From Ruminococcus sp. UBA1409 (GTDB lineage Bacteria > Bacillota > Clostridia > Oscillospirales > Ruminococcaceae): a stretch of 64,000 bases of DNA. Positions 35,474 through 44,401 of the stretch are shown here, piece by piece. The stretch's first letter is position 1; the number at the start of each line of letters is the position of its first letter. The notes beneath the pieces are model-generated. The model saw only the letters and a list, made by a program, of their open reading frames with translations. It was not told the origin of the DNA and made no database searches. The position numbers were made by a program, and so were the translations under genes. Location of the stretch: contig DBPX01000022.1 of the NCBI GenBank assembly GCA_002305045.1, positions 38,307 through 102,306 of the forward strand. The letters are read 5' to 3'.

Positions 35474-36658
35474 TCAGTGATGGAACAGCCTCATGCCGGT
35501 GAACGCCATAACCATGTTATAGCGGTTGCAGCGCTCTATGCAGACATCGTCCCTTATCGAGCCGCCGGGCTGTGCTACATACAAGACTCCGCTGCGGTGC
35601 GCCCTCTCGATGTTGTCGTCGAAGGGGAAGAAGGCGTCCGAGCCGATGGAGACTCCCTTTATCGAGTCGAGATACTCCCTTGCCTCGCTGTCAGTAAGAG
35701 GCTCGGGACGGACGGTAAAGTATTTCTGCCATACTCCGTCCGCACAGACATCCTCCTCGTTTTTGTTAATATAGCCGTCTATTACATTGTCCCTGTCCGG
35801 CCTTTTTACGCTGTCCTTAAAGGGAAGCCCCAGCACCTTGTCGTGCTGACGCAGGAACCAGGTGTCCGCCTTTGTTCCGGCAAGACGGGTGCAGTGGATT
35901 CTCGACTGCTGACCCGCTCCGACGCCTATCGCCTGTCCGTCGTAGGCGTAGCAGACCGAGTTGGACTGGGTGTATTTTAGGGTTATCAGGGAGATGATAA
36001 GGTCCCTCACTGCGGACTCGGGCAGCTCCTTGTTGTCTGTTACTATGTTGTTAAGAAGCTCCCTGCCGATTTTAAAGCTGTTTCTTCCCTGCTCGAAGGT
36101 TATGCCGTAGACATGCTTTCTCTCGATAGGCTCAGGGCGGTAATCAGGGTCGATTTTAACGATGTTGTAGGCTCCGTTCTTCTTTGACTTGAGGATGGAT
36201 AAAGCCTCCTCCTCGTAGCCGGGAGCGATTACGCCGTCAGATACCTCCCTTTTAATGAGCTTTGCGGTTGTCACATCGCAGACATCCGAAAGAGCTACCC
36301 AGTCGCCGAAGGAGCACATTCTGTCCGTTCCTCTTGCCCTTGCGTAGGCGCAGGCCAGAGGCGAGGAGTCAAGCTCCTCGATGTCGTCGACGAAGCAGGC
36401 TTTTTTTAGCTTGTCTGAGAGCGGGATGCCGACCGCCGCAGAGGTCGGGCTGACATGCTTGAAGGAGGTCGCTGCGGGAAGCCCCAGAGCCTCCTTCAGC
36501 TCCTTGACGAGCTGCCAGGAGTTAAAGGCGTCCAAAAAGTTGATATATCCCGGTCTGCCGTTGAGAATCTCTATAGGCAGGTCCTCGCCTGAGTCCATAA
36601 ATATCCTAGAGGGCTTCTGATTGGGGTTGCAGCCGTACTTGAGTTCAAATTCCTTCAT
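35474..36658 (-). CDS. purH: AICAR transformylase (stand-alone, no IMP cyclohydrolase domain)
   Basis: 394 residues covering only the AICAR formyltransferase half of PurH. Motifs: LKYGCNPNQKPSRI at the start, ATSFKHVSPTSAAVG (Lys-His pair at about 67-68), and GAGQQSRIHCTRLAG near residue 255. Transfers formyl from 10-formyl-THF to AICAR giving FAICAR. The N-terminal cyclohydrolase domain of ordinary PurH is absent; the ring closure is covered by the separate enzyme encoded immediately upstream (36660-37385). AAGGAGG before the ATG. Confidence 0.93.
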   Translation of the reverse strand: MKEFELKYGCNPNQKPSRIFMDSGEDLPIEILNGRPGYINFLDAFNSWQLVKELKEALGLPAATSFKHVSPTSAAVGIPLSDKLKKACFVDDIEELDSSPLACAYARARGTDRMCSFGDWVALSDVCDVTTAKLIKREVSDGVIAPGYEEEALSILKSKKNGAYNIVKIDPDYRPEPIERKHVYGITFEQGRNSFKIGRELLNNIVTDNKELPESAVRDLIISLITLKYTQSNSVCYAYDGQAIGVGAGQQSRIHCTRLAGTKADTWFLRQHDKVLGLPFKDSVKRPDRDNVIDGYINKNEEDVCADGVWQKYFTVRPEPLTDSEAREYLDSIKGVSIGSDAFFPFDDNIERAHRSGVLYVAQPGGSIRDDVCIERCNRYNMVMAFTGMRLFHH

Positions 36659-36659
36659 T

Positions 36660-37385
36660 TTAATCCTCCTTGGTGTATTTGTTTATAAGCCTTGTTTCCT
36701 CCCTGCCGGTTTTCAGGTCGGTGTATACTACATAAAGGGAAATCTTGTTGCTCTCGTCGAGATTATCCCACAGCTCGGCTGTAAGCTCGTCTATATCGTT
36801 GGGTATTGCAACCCTTTCCGGCTCGCCCTGGAAGGTGGGGATCGGGCTGCCGTCGCAGACATAGGTGTGGATAAAGTGCCCCACTCCCTTTACAGGACTG
36901 TAGGAGAAGGTGTAGCGGTTGCAGCCGGAGCCGGACTCGTCCGCACTTTTTAGTATGCTCATCTGGTAGCTGTAGCCGCCGTCGAAGCTGAGCATTGCGC
37001 TTATCCTGGGGGTGAGATTGGGAGCGTCAGGCTCGAACTGCCTTGCAGCAAGCGACTCGCTGAAGCTCTTTCCCGCCTTAACGCCGTCGTAGACGGTGTC
37101 GGTCTGGTCGCCGTTGGTGACGATAAGACTGCCCTGAAGCCTTCTTACCGCAGCGTAGATTATCAGGCTGGGGTCCTCAACCTTAGAGGGGTCAAACGGC
37201 TCGGTGAAGAGCGCTCCGTCACGCTCGGTGAATACTCTGTTTCTGCTGTTTTCGCTCCTGCCCATTATGAAATAGGCGGCGACTGCACTGCTGCCGTCCT
37301 CGCTAAGACCCGCAACGATTCCTCTTCCGGGGTAGCTGTTGCCTCTGAGCCTATCCCCGATTCTTTCTAGGGCGTAAACATTCAT
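36660..37385 (-). CDS. purO: IMP cyclohydrolase, archaeal PurO-like
   Basis: 241 residues resembling the PurO family (archaeal-type IMP cyclohydrolase, NTN-hydrolase fold). Conserved-looking pieces are SYPGRGIVAGL near the N-terminus, MGRSENSRNR and VTNGDQTDTVYDG. It would close FAICAR to IMP. It lies between purN and the stand-alone AICAR transformylase and ends 2 nt before the latter's start, consistent with a split replacement of bifunctional PurH. Residues proven catalytic in the archaeal enzyme cannot be assigned by eye. Confidence 0.88.
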   Translation of the reverse strand: MNVYALERIGDRLRGNSYPGRGIVAGLSEDGSSAVAAYFIMGRSENSRNRVFTERDGALFTEPFDPSKVEDPSLIIYAAVRRLQGSLIVTNGDQTDTVYDGVKAGKSFSESLAARQFEPDAPNLTPRISAMLSFDGGYSYQMSILKSADESGSGCNRYTFSYSPVKGVGHFIHTYVCDGSPIPTFQGEPERVAIPNDIDELTAELWDNLDESNKISLYVVYTDLKTGREETRLINKYTKED

Positions 37386-37402
37386 CTAAATGACCTCCAA
37401 AC

Positions 37403-38014
37403 TTATTTCCTGCTTATAATCTCAGCCGAGACCTTCTCCACCGCCGCCGGGAGTATCCTCCACTCAGCCAGCCTCATGACCCTTTTTTGAAGGGTGGCAG
37501 GAGTATCGTCCTCCCTGACCGAGACAGCCTTTTGCATGATTATCTCTCCGCCGTCGGGAATCTCGTTTACGAAGTGGACTGTAGCTCCCGTGACCTTTAC
37601 TCCCTTGGCAAGGGCTGCCTCGTGAACCCTCAGCCCGTAAAAGCCCTGACCGCAGAAGGACGGTATCAGCGAGGGGTGAACATTGATTATCCTCCTGGGG
37701 AAGCTTGCGGTGAAGCTCTTGGAGAGTATGCTCATAAAGCCCGCAAGCACTATAAGCTCGATATCGTACTCCTTAAGCAGTCTCATTATTTCAGCCTCGA
37801 ACGCCTCCTGCGAGCCAAGCTCCTTCTTTGAGACCGCATAGCCGGGTATCCCAGCCTTTTTTGCCCTCTCGAGGGCGTAGGCTCCCGGGTTGCTGGATAT
37901 CACCAGCTCGATTCTTCCGCTTGACAGCAGATTTTTCCTCTGCGCCCCGATAAGCGCCTGGAGGTTTGTCCCTCCTCCCGATACCAGGACGGCTATTCTA
38001 GCCAGATTCGCCAC
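37403..38014 (-). CDS. purN: Phosphoribosylglycinamide formyltransferase (GART)
   Basis: 203 residues. Formylates GAR with 10-formyl-THF. N-terminal VLVSGGGTNLQAL, catalytic Asn/His region HPSLIPSFCGQGFYG (usual HPSLLPxFxG), and later TGATVHFVNEIPDGGEII, where Asp completes the triad. GTG start with GGAGG 7 nt before. Follows purM closely. Confidence 0.96.
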   Translation of the reverse strand: MANLARIAVLVSGGGTNLQALIGAQRKNLLSSGRIELVISSNPGAYALERAKKAGIPGYAVSKKELGSQEAFEAEIMRLLKEYDIELIVLAGFMSILSKSFTASFPRRIINVHPSLIPSFCGQGFYGLRVHEAALAKGVKVTGATVHFVNEIPDGGEIIMQKAVSVREDDTPATLQKRVMRLAEWRILPAAVEKVSAEIISRK

Positions 38015-38031
38015 CTCAAGACCTCCAAAAG

Positions 38032-39075
38032 CTAAACTATTTCTATCTTGATGGGGGATTTTTCAATCCTGCCGATTACATAAGCGTCCTCGCCGCAGTC
38101 TCTTAGAAGCTCAAGCGCCCTGTCGGCGTCCTCCTTTGAGACCACTATGCTCATCCCGACGCCCATGTTGAAGGTGTTGAACATATCCCTTTCAGAGATG
38201 CCGCCTGTTTTCATGATAAGCTCGAATATCGGCAGCACCCTGACGCTGGAGCGGTCTATTATCGCTCCTAAGCCGTCTGGAATGCTCCTTGGGATGTTTT
38301 CATAGAAGCCGCCGCCGGTGATATGGCTTATTCCCTTGACCGATACGCTCTTTAACAGCTCGGTGACCGGCTTTACATATATTTTTGTGGGAGTCAAAAG
38401 CGTGTCCCCGACGGAGGCTCCGCTTAGCTCCTCGCAGGGAAGCGTAATGTCCCTATTTTCGACATCGAACACCTTTCTTACCAGCGAGAAGCCGTTTGAA
38501 TGTACTCCGCTGGAGGGAAGTGCGATTATAACATCACCTGGAGCCATCCTCCTGTTGTCTATTATGCTGTCCTTATCGACTATTCCGACGCAGAAGCCGG
38601 CGAGGTCGTACTCCTCGGGCGGGTAGAAGCCGGGCATCTCGGCGGTCTCCCCTCCGATAAGAGCGGCTCCCGACTGACAGCAGCCCTCGCATACTCCCTT
38701 TACGATGTCGGCTATCCTCTCGGGATAGTTTTTGCCGCAGGCGATATAGTCAAGGAAGAAAAGCGGCTTTGCCCCGCAGCAGATTACATCGTTTACGCAC
38801 ATCGCAACGCAGTCGATTCCGACGGTGTCGTGCTTATCAAGAATAAACGCCAGCTTGAGCTTTGTGCCCACGCCGTCCGTACCGCTGACCAGCACCGGGT
38901 TCTTAATCCCCTCAAGGTCAAGCTTAAAAAGCCCTCCGAAGCCGCCGACATCGGAATATACGCCCTTTGTCATTGTCCTTGCGATATGCTGCTTCATAAG
39001 CTCTACAGCCTTATAGCCCGCAGTTATGTCAACTCCAGCAGCAGCATAGCTGTCCGATTTTGAGATTTCGTTCAT
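38032..39075 (-). CDS. purM: Phosphoribosylformylglycinamidine cyclo-ligase
   Basis: 347 residues; closes FGAM to AIR using ATP. Signatures: [20 protein letters not shown] at the start, [16 protein letters not shown] (about 60-75), [21 protein letters not shown] and [21 protein letters not shown] before the ATG. Normal length and position between purF and purN. Confidence 0.97.
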   Translation of the reverse strand: MNEISKSDSYAAAGVDITAGYKAVELMKQHIARTMTKGVYSDVGGFGGLFKLDLEGIKNPVLVSGTDGVGTKLKLAFILDKHDTVGIDCVAMCVNDVICCGAKPLFFLDYIACGKNYPERIADIVKGVCEGCCQSGAALIGGETAEMPGFYPPEEYDLAGFCVGIVDKDSIIDNRRMAPGDVIIALPSSGVHSNGFSLVRKVFDVENRDITLPCEELSGASVGDTLLTPTKIYVKPVTELLKSVSVKGISHITGGGFYENIPRSIPDGLGAIIDRSSVRVLPIFELIMKTGGISERDMFNTFNMGVGMSIVVSKEDADRALELLRDCGEDAYVIGRIEKSPIKIEIV

Positions 39076-39154
39076 AATCTAGCCCTACCTCCTACTAAAA
39101 TATAATGTCAGGTCCCTAAGCCAAGCCCTATGTACTTAATAAGCCCCAGAGGGA

Positions 39155-40576
39155 CTACTCCCTGCCGTCCCAGCAGTAGGTGCAAAGGCAGTCCTTATCT
39201 ATCCCTATTGCACGGCAGAGGCCCTCAAGCGTCTGAAACTCCAGCGAGTCAAAGCAGAGCTTTCTGCATATCTCGCTTCGCATCCTTTTTCCTCTCTCGG
39301 TGGAGGGGTCGCTGTACTCCTCGAGATGGTTTGCACCCTCCTCGCCCTCAAGCTCCATTATGGTGGAGCGGGTTATAAGCTCAAGCTCGCTGGTGGAGCG
39401 GGAGAAGGCAAGGTACTTACAGCCGTACATTATCGGCGGGCAGGCGGAGCGCATATGAACGCTTTTTGCGCCGTGTGCGCTCAGAAACTCCACCGTCTCC
39501 CTGAGCTGGGTGCCTCTTACTATCGAATCGTCCACAAAGAGCAGGCTTTTATCCCTTATAAGCTCGTGGACGGGTATCTGCTTCATCTTTGCGACCCTGT
39601 TGCGGTCCTTCTGATTCTCCGGCATGAAGCTCCGTGGCCATGTCGGGGTGTACTTTATAAACGGTCTTGCAAACGGGACTCCGCTGGTAAGCGAGTATCC
39701 TATTGCGTGCGGGGTGCCGGAATCGGGTACTCCGCAGACATAGTCTATGTCCGGCAGGGAGCCGTCCTTAATGTCGTTTAGAGCCATTATGCTGCCGTTT
39801 CTGTAGCGCATGGTCTCCACCGTGACGCCCTCGTACTCCGAGGTGGGGTAGCCGTAATACGACCACAGGAAGGCGCATATCCTCTTTTTTGCCCTCGGAG
39901 GCTGCAAAACCGTCTCCCCGTCGCTGTGAAGCTCGACTATCTCGCCAGGACCAAGCTCCCTGACAGTCTCGTAGCCCAGCTTGGCGTAGGCAAAGCCCTC
40001 AAGGGAGACGCACATGCCATCCTCCTTCCTGCCAACCGACACAGGAAGCCTGCCCCAGAGGTCCCTTGCGGCGATGATGCTGCCATCGTCTCTGAGAATA
40101 AGTATATTGGCAGTGCCCTCGATGACGCTCTGGGCGAAGATAATGCCCTCCGTAAAGCTCTTTTTCTGGTTTATGAGCGCAGCTATAAGCTCGGTGGAGT
40201 TTAGCTTGCCGCCTGTCATGGCGTTGAAGTGAACGGAGTTTGAGAGCTGCTCGCTAAGAAGCCTCTCCGAGTTGTTGACCACTCCGACTATGCATATAGC
40301 ATATGTTCCCAGGTGGGAGCGGATAAGAAGCGGCTGAGGGTCGGTATCGTTTATACAGCCTACCGCCGACGTCCCCCTCATCTGCTCAAAGATATGCTCG
40401 AACTTCGTCCTAAACGGTGACGCCGTGATGTTGTGGATATTCCTCTGAAGTCCTATTTCAGGGTCGTAGGCGGCTATACCGCCGCTCTTTGTCCCCAGAT
40501 GCGAATGGTAATCTGTGCCGAAAAACACATCGGAGATGACATCCTGCTTTCCGACTACGCCTATGAACCCGCCCAT
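39155..40576 (-). CDS. purF: PurF-like amidophosphoribosyltransferase lacking the N-terminal Cys
   Basis: 473 residues, class II glutamine amidotransferase-like N-domain plus type I phosphoribosyltransferase domain. The PRPP loop LLFVDDSIVRGTQ (about 350-362) is intact. The N-terminus reads MGGFIGVVG; ordinary PurF has the catalytic Cys directly after Met (MCGIxG), and here it is Gly. Glutamine hydrolysis at the usual site is therefore not expected. I recall a Cys-less PurF-like family in Bacteroidetes and Clostridia with the same start, so this is probably a family trait, using ammonia or a different partner. AAGGAG 7 nt before the ATG, no alternative start. Confidence 0.88.
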   Translation of the reverse strand: MGGFIGVVGKQDVISDVFFGTDYHSHLGTKSGGIAAYDPEIGLQRNIHNITASPFRTKFEHIFEQMRGTSAVGCINDTDPQPLLIRSHLGTYAICIVGVVNNSERLLSEQLSNSVHFNAMTGGKLNSTELIAALINQKKSFTEGIIFAQSVIEGTANILILRDDGSIIAARDLWGRLPVSVGRKEDGMCVSLEGFAYAKLGYETVRELGPGEIVELHSDGETVLQPPRAKKRICAFLWSYYGYPTSEYEGVTVETMRYRNGSIMALNDIKDGSLPDIDYVCGVPDSGTPHAIGYSLTSGVPFARPFIKYTPTWPRSFMPENQKDRNRVAKMKQIPVHELIRDKSLLFVDDSIVRGTQLRETVEFLSAHGAKSVHMRSACPPIMYGCKYLAFSRSTSELELITRSTIMELEGEEGANHLEEYSDPSTERGKRMRSEICRKLCFDSLEFQTLEGLCRAIGIDKDCLCTYCWDGRE

Positions 40577-40635
40577 ACACTACTCCTTAAGCCTTGATAT
40601 TGTCCCTGCGCTAAAGCACTTCCTCCGCCCCGGAG

Positions 40636-41154
40636 GGCGACCGCCACGGGGCTTTGCCCCTTTTGCCGCAGAAAAGCCGGCGGCTCCCCGAGGGGGTATC
40701 ACTCCCTCCGGGAGGGGCCTGCTCCCGCCGGGCGGCTCCAAAGCCCCGCACAAAGCCTTCCGCCCGGGCTCACCGCCCCGGAAACGCCCGTCCCGCCCCG
40801 AGCCGCCCGGCGGCGAAGCAGGCAGGCGTCAAAGGCTCTTTACACCTGGCGGCGCTCCCGCTCGGGACGCCCTGGCTCTTTTTCCCCGCTCCCTCACAGG
40901 GGAGCAGGGCAGTCGAGATGATGTCGCCGACCTCCCATCCGCCTCCACCCCACATCACAGGGGAGCGGGTCCCTCGGGAGAGATAAACGCCGTCACATTG
41001 CAGCTCCACCCCACATCACAGGGGAGCGGGGCTTGGCGGCATGAGCCTTTGACGCCGATACCCCCCCCCGTATTTTTCGGGGAGCCGCACGAGCCGGCTT
41101 TTCTGCGGCATACCCCCAGCCTCCCCGGAGGGGAGGCTGGGGACGGCGGTCGCC
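40636..41154. mobile_element. GC-rich 519-bp element with long imperfect terminal inverted repeats
   Basis: Outer ends GGCGACCGCC (40636-40645) and GGCGGTCGCC (41145-41154) are exact inverted copies. Inward the similarity continues over about 65-95 bp through TGCCGCAGAAAAGCCGG and CGGCTCCCCG to GGGGTATC (to 40700 on the left; from 41057 on the right). Between the two blocks each end holds a different hairpin (GGGGC-TTT-GCCCC left; CCAGCCTCCCC/GGGGAGGCTGG right). No transposase or credible ORF lies inside. It separates purE from purF inside one operon. No target duplication is obvious. MITE-like or palindromic repeat is the best description. Confidence 0.6.
40943..41030. repeat. Two identical 27-bp direct repeats (61-bp period) inside the GC-rich element
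   Basis: Copies at 40943-40969 and 41004-41030 start CTCCACCCCACATCACAG and end GGGAGCGGG. A degenerate third copy (CTCCCTCACAGGGGAGCAGG) is at 40889-40908. Confidence 0.8.
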
Positions 41155-41198
41155 GGTGCCAAGAGCCGCCTCGGTCCTTTACAGCCTGATTTTGCGGC

Positions 41199-41696
41199 TT
41201 ATTGACTGGAAAATCTTTTTTCTATGTCCTCATTCTTTTTTAGGACCTTATAAGAGTCCTCCGAACGCTTTTTTGCCAGCCTGTCGCTAAGCTCGCCGTC
41301 CTCAAGAGCCAGAATCTGCGCCGAAAGCAGAGCGGCGTTGACGCCGGCATTTATCCCGACCGTAGCCACCGGCATTCCGGGAGGCATCATAACGGTGGAT
41401 AAAAGAGCGTCCACGCCGTCGAGCACAGAGGATTTGCAGGGTATGCCGATAACCGGCAGCACCGTGTTGGCGGCGATAGCTCCGGCAAGATGCGCTGCCA
41501 TTCCCGCCGCCGCAATTATGACTCCGAAGCCGTTTTCCTTGGCTGAGCGTGCAAAATCCCTCGCCTGGTCCGGGGTCCTGTGTGCAGAGTATACATGAAC
41601 CTCATACGGAACCTTAAGCGAGGCAAGGGTATCAATAGCCTTCTCAACGATTGGAAGGTCACTGTCGCTTCCCATAACTATGCCGACCTTTTTCAT
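41199..41696 (-). CDS. purE: N5-carboxyaminoimidazole ribonucleotide mutase PurE
   Basis: 165 residues, class I PurE. Signatures GIVMGSDSDLPIVEKA at the N-terminus, SAHRTPDQ (about 39-46) and AAAGMAAHLAGAIAA (about 63-77). Converts N5-CAIR to CAIR, requiring PurK, or acts directly with CO2 in some Clostridia; no purK is seen here. First gene of the purine operon, about 35 nt after the leader terminator. Confidence 0.96.
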   Translation of the reverse strand: MKKVGIVMGSDSDLPIVEKAIDTLASLKVPYEVHVYSAHRTPDQARDFARSAKENGFGVIIAAAGMAAHLAGAIAANTVLPVIGIPCKSSVLDGVDALLSTVMMPPGMPVATVGINAGVNAALLSAQILALEDGELSDRLAKKRSEDSYKVLKKNEDIEKRFSSQ

Positions 41697-41723
41697 CCCT
41701 TCGCCATCCTTTCAAAATCCGGG

Positions 41724-41790
41724 TAAATAAAAAAGACTGTCGAAGCCTCCCGAAACAGGACGCTCCGATATTAAAATGTCCTCCTGACAG
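41724..41790 (-). promoter_or_regulatory. Leader terminator/attenuator upstream of purE
   Basis: Minus-strand stem CTGTC (41786-41790) / GACAG (41737-41741) enclosing an AGGAC/GTCCT hairpin, then TCTTTTTTATTT, ending about 30 nt before purE. With the promoter at 41897-41925, this leaves a roughly 170-nt G/C-rich structured leader. Contains CGGGGAGC and CCTGGGC in the order seen in ZTP (pfl) riboswitches, but their 5' CTGGCG element is not visible. Confidence 0.6.
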
Positions 41791-41896
41791 ACGGGAGCAA
41801 GAGCCCAGGGGTGCCGCAGACGCCGGGCTAAGCGCCCTCCCGCAGCTCCCCGCACAGCCCGCAAAGCCGCTTGACAGGTCGTTTTTTCCTACTTAG

Positions 41897-41925
41897 AGTA
41901 TAACAAATATTTAATCTACCGTCAA
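41897..41925 (-). promoter_or_regulatory. Sigma-A promoter of the purine operon
   Basis: TTGACG (41920-41925), 17-nt spacer, TATACT (41897-41902) on the minus strand, 19 nt after the pyrB stop. I see no terminator between pyrB and this promoter. Confidence 0.85.
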
Positions 41926-41944
41926 GCAGATAGCCCTAAAATCG

Positions 41945-43036
41945 CTAATTTTGTCGAGTCTCACAATAGACGCAGCGGTAAATCCCGTTTTCTTTATCAG
42001 TAAGCTTAAACGCCTGCACAAGCTCCTGCTCCACCGAGGTTATGCACCTTGTGTTCCTGCACCTGAAGCGGTTGTAGACTATCTCCTCCTCGCTTTCACG
42101 GGGAGCCGGTGCGGCGTCGTCCTTGATAAGCCCTAAGAGCTTCATGATAAGAGCCATCCTGATGTACCTGCCGTACTTTGCCTGCTTGAAGTAGCACGCC
42201 CTGCTGTCGCTGTCGACGGCGACGGATATCTCGTTGACCCTGGGAAGCGGATGCATTACTATCATGTCACTGCCTGCGAGCCTCATCTTGTCCTCGGTGA
42301 GGATGTAGGTATCCTTGAGCCTTAGGTACTCGTCGTCGCTTACAAACCTCTCCCTTTGTATCCTTGTCATGTAAAGGACATCAAGGCTGGGTATCGCCTC
42401 CTCCAGGGACTGGCACTGAACAAACTCTATCCCCTTTTTCTCGATGTACTCGTACTTGACAAAGCCGGGAAGCCTTAGCTCCTCCGGGGAGATAAGCACG
42501 AATTTCACGCCGCTGTACCTCGACATTGCGCTTATGAGGGAGTGTACCGTCCTGCCGAACTTGAGGTCCCCGCAGAGTCCGATAGTGAGATTGTCAAGCC
42601 TGCCCTTTTCATGCCTTATGGTCATAAGGTCGGTCAGGGTCTGGGTGGGATGGTAATGCCCGCCGTCCCCGGCGTTTATAACCGGGACGCTTGAATGCTG
42701 TGCGGCGACTATCGGGGCGCCCTCCTTGGGATGCCTCATCACCACTATGTCGGAATAGGCTGAGACCATGGTTGCGGTGTCGGCGACGCTTTCGCCCTTT
42801 GAGGCGGAGCTTGAGCCTGCCTCCGAGAAGCCAAGAACGCTTCCTCCCAGAGACAGCATGGCTGACTCAAAGCTCAGCCTTGTTCTGGTGGACGGCTCGT
42901 AGAACAGGGTCGCAAGGATTTTATGCCGGCAGACCTCGCTGTAGCTCTCGGGATTTTTAATTATATCGTCCGCCACATCTATCAGCCTGTCTATTTCCTC
43001 CACCGAAAAATCGAGTATGTTTATAAGATTTCTCAT
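41945..43036 (-). CDS. pyrB: Aspartate carbamoyltransferase with C-terminal PyrI-type zinc domain
   Basis: 363 residues. Catalytic ATCase part about 1-305 with carbamoyl-phosphate site [13 protein letters not shown] and [10 protein letters not shown]. An added tail contains four Cys: C326-x4-C331-x23-C355-x2-C358, the same spacing as the zinc domain of the regulatory chain PyrI (CxNxxC...CxYC). The allosteric nucleotide-binding half of PyrI is missing. Catalyses the first pyrimidine-specific step. Its ATG overlaps the pyrE stop by 4 bp. Last gene of the operon. Confidence 0.93.
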   Translation of the reverse strand: MRNLINILDFSVEEIDRLIDVADDIIKNPESYSEVCRHKILATLFYEPSTRTRLSFESAMLSLGGSVLGFSEAGSSSASKGESVADTATMVSAYSDIVVMRHPKEGAPIVAAQHSSVPVINAGDGGHYHPTQTLTDLMTIRHEKGRLDNLTIGLCGDLKFGRTVHSLISAMSRYSGVKFVLISPEELRLPGFVKYEYIEKKGIEFVQCQSLEEAIPSLDVLYMTRIQRERFVSDDEYLRLKDTYILTEDKMRLAGSDMIVMHPLPRVNEISVAVDSDSRACYFKQAKYGRYIRMALIMKLLGLIKDDAAPAPRESEEEIVYNRFRCRNTRCITSVEQELVQAFKLTDKENGIYRCVYCETRQN

Positions 43037-43689
43037 TCTGCCGCTCCGTAAACCGAAAGATAGTCCCTAATCCTGTTTATGTCCTCGCCCATGCCGCCCT
43101 TTGCCTCTAGATACTCGATTATGTCAAAAACATCGACTATAGAGTAGACCGGGAAGCCGAACTCCTCCTCTATTTCCTGCATGGCGCCCTTTTGGGTCCT
43201 TCCTCTTTCCTTCCTGTCGACCATTATAAGGGTGGCGGCAACCTTAACCCCCTCAAGACGGGACAGAATCTCCATGCTCTCTCTTATGGCTGTGCCTGCG
43301 GTAATTACATCCTCGGTAATTACTACCTCCTCGCCCGGCTTAGGGACATACCCGACGAAGATTCCGCCCTCGCCGTGGTCCTTTGCCTCCTTGCGGTTGA
43401 AGAAGAAGGGAAGGTCAAGCCCCTTTTCTGAGAGCGCCTGAGCCGCACTCACCGCTATTGAGATTCCCTTGTAGGCAGGACCGTACAGCACCGTCCTTTT
43501 ATCTCCCAGACCCTCGGTGTATGCTTTTGCGTAGAAGCCGCCCAGCCTTCTAATCTGTGCGCCGGTCTTTATCTCGCCGGCGTTTATGAAATAGGGTATC
43601 CTTCTGCCGCTCTTTGCTATGAAGTCTCCGAACTTTAAAACATTCGCCTCAACCAAAAAATCAATAAATTCCTTCTTGTAATCCTTCAT
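43033..43689 (-). CDS. pyrE: Orotate phosphoribosyltransferase
   Basis: 218 residues, type I PRTase making OMP from orotate and PRPP. PRPP loop [17 protein letters not shown] (about 119-135) is clear, with the N-terminal [17 protein letters not shown] substrate region. GAGGGAGG precedes the ATG. The stop overlaps pyrB. Confidence 0.96.
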   Translation of the reverse strand: MKDYKKEFIDFLVEANVLKFGDFIAKSGRRIPYFINAGEIKTGAQIRRLGGFYAKAYTEGLGDKRTVLYGPAYKGISIAVSAAQALSEKGLDLPFFFNRKEAKDHGEGGIFVGYVPKPGEEVVITEDVITAGTAIRESMEILSRLEGVKVAATLIMVDRKERGRTQKGAMQEIEEEFGFPVYSIVDVFDIIEYLEAKGGMGEDINRIRDYLSVYGAAE

Positions 43690-43702
43690 CCTAATTCCTC
43701 CC

Positions 43703-44401
43703 TCAGTCTACAAACCCCCTTATGCACCGCTCGTATGCCTCCACAGGGTCAGAGGCTGCGGTTATGGGCCGTCCTACCACTATATAGTCAGAGCCGGCGA
43801 GCTTTGCCTGAGCCGGGGTCATCACCCTTTTCTGGTCGCCTATGTCGCCGTCTGCGAATCTGACTCCCGGAGTAACCGTTAAAAAGCTGTCAGAGCATAC
43901 TGAGTGTACCTTGCCGGACTCCAGCGGAGAGCACACAACGCCGTCAAGCCCGCAGTCCGCCGCAGTTTTTGCGTAGTGCATGACAACCTGGTCGATAGGC
44001 TCCTTTATGAGAATGTCCCTTTCCATCGACTCCTGGTCGGTGGAGGTGAGCTGAGTCACCGCAATAAGAAGCGGTCTTGTGCCGTCGGGACGGGTAAGCC
44101 CCTCCAAAGCCGCCCTCATCATCTCCTGAGTCCCGGCTGCGTGGAGGTTTGTCATGTCGACCTCCAGCCCGCTTAAAACGCTCATCGCCTTTTTAACGGT
44201 GTTCGGGATGTCGTGGAGCTTTAGATCCAGAAATATCTTATGACCTCTTTTTTTAATCTCCCTGACGATATCAGGTCCCTCGGCGTAAAAAAGCTCCATC
44301 CCGATTTTGACAAACGGCTTTCTCCCCTTGAAAAGCTCCAAAAAGGACATCACCCTTTCCCTAGACGGAAAATCGCACGCAACTATTACATCCTTACCCA
44401 T
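43703..44401 (-). CDS. pyrF: Orotidine 5'-phosphate decarboxylase
   Basis: 232 residues of the TIM-barrel OMPDC family. Active site [16 protein letters not shown] (Asp-x-Lys-x-x-Asp) is intact; C-terminal TPGVRF and VGRPITAA form the phosphate site. Converts OMP to UMP. The start is ATG 44401 because AGGAGG lies 8 nt upstream; GTG at 44410 is inside that SD. The start overlaps the pyrD stop by 8 bp. Confidence 0.95.
   Translation of the reverse strand: MGKDVIVACDFPSRERVMSFLELFKGRKPFVKIGMELFYAEGPDIVREIKKRGHKIFLDLKLHDIPNTVKKAMSVLSGLEVDMTNLHAAGTQEMMRAALEGLTRPDGTRPLLIAVTQLTSTDQESMERDILIKEPIDQVVMHYAKTAADCGLDGVVCSPLESGKVHSVCSDSFLTVTPGVRFADGDIGDQKRVMTPAQAKLAGSDYIVVGRPITAASDPVEAYERCIRGFVD

Noticed and set aside
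40889-41030. CRISPR array in the spaced repeats
   Set aside because: Only two exact copies plus one degenerate, GC-rich, with no cas genes; better explained as part of the inverted-end element.
40515-41189. 224-codon plus-strand frame through the GC-rich element
   Set aside because: Pro/Gly/Arg-rich translation of repeat DNA, no SD, overlaps the purF start antisense; not protein-like.
41745-41880. ZTP (pfl) or guanine riboswitch in the purine leader
   Set aside because: Only the two 3' words fit ZTP; the CTGGCG part and its pseudoknot partner are not found, and the guanine core is absent. Kept only as an unclassified leader.
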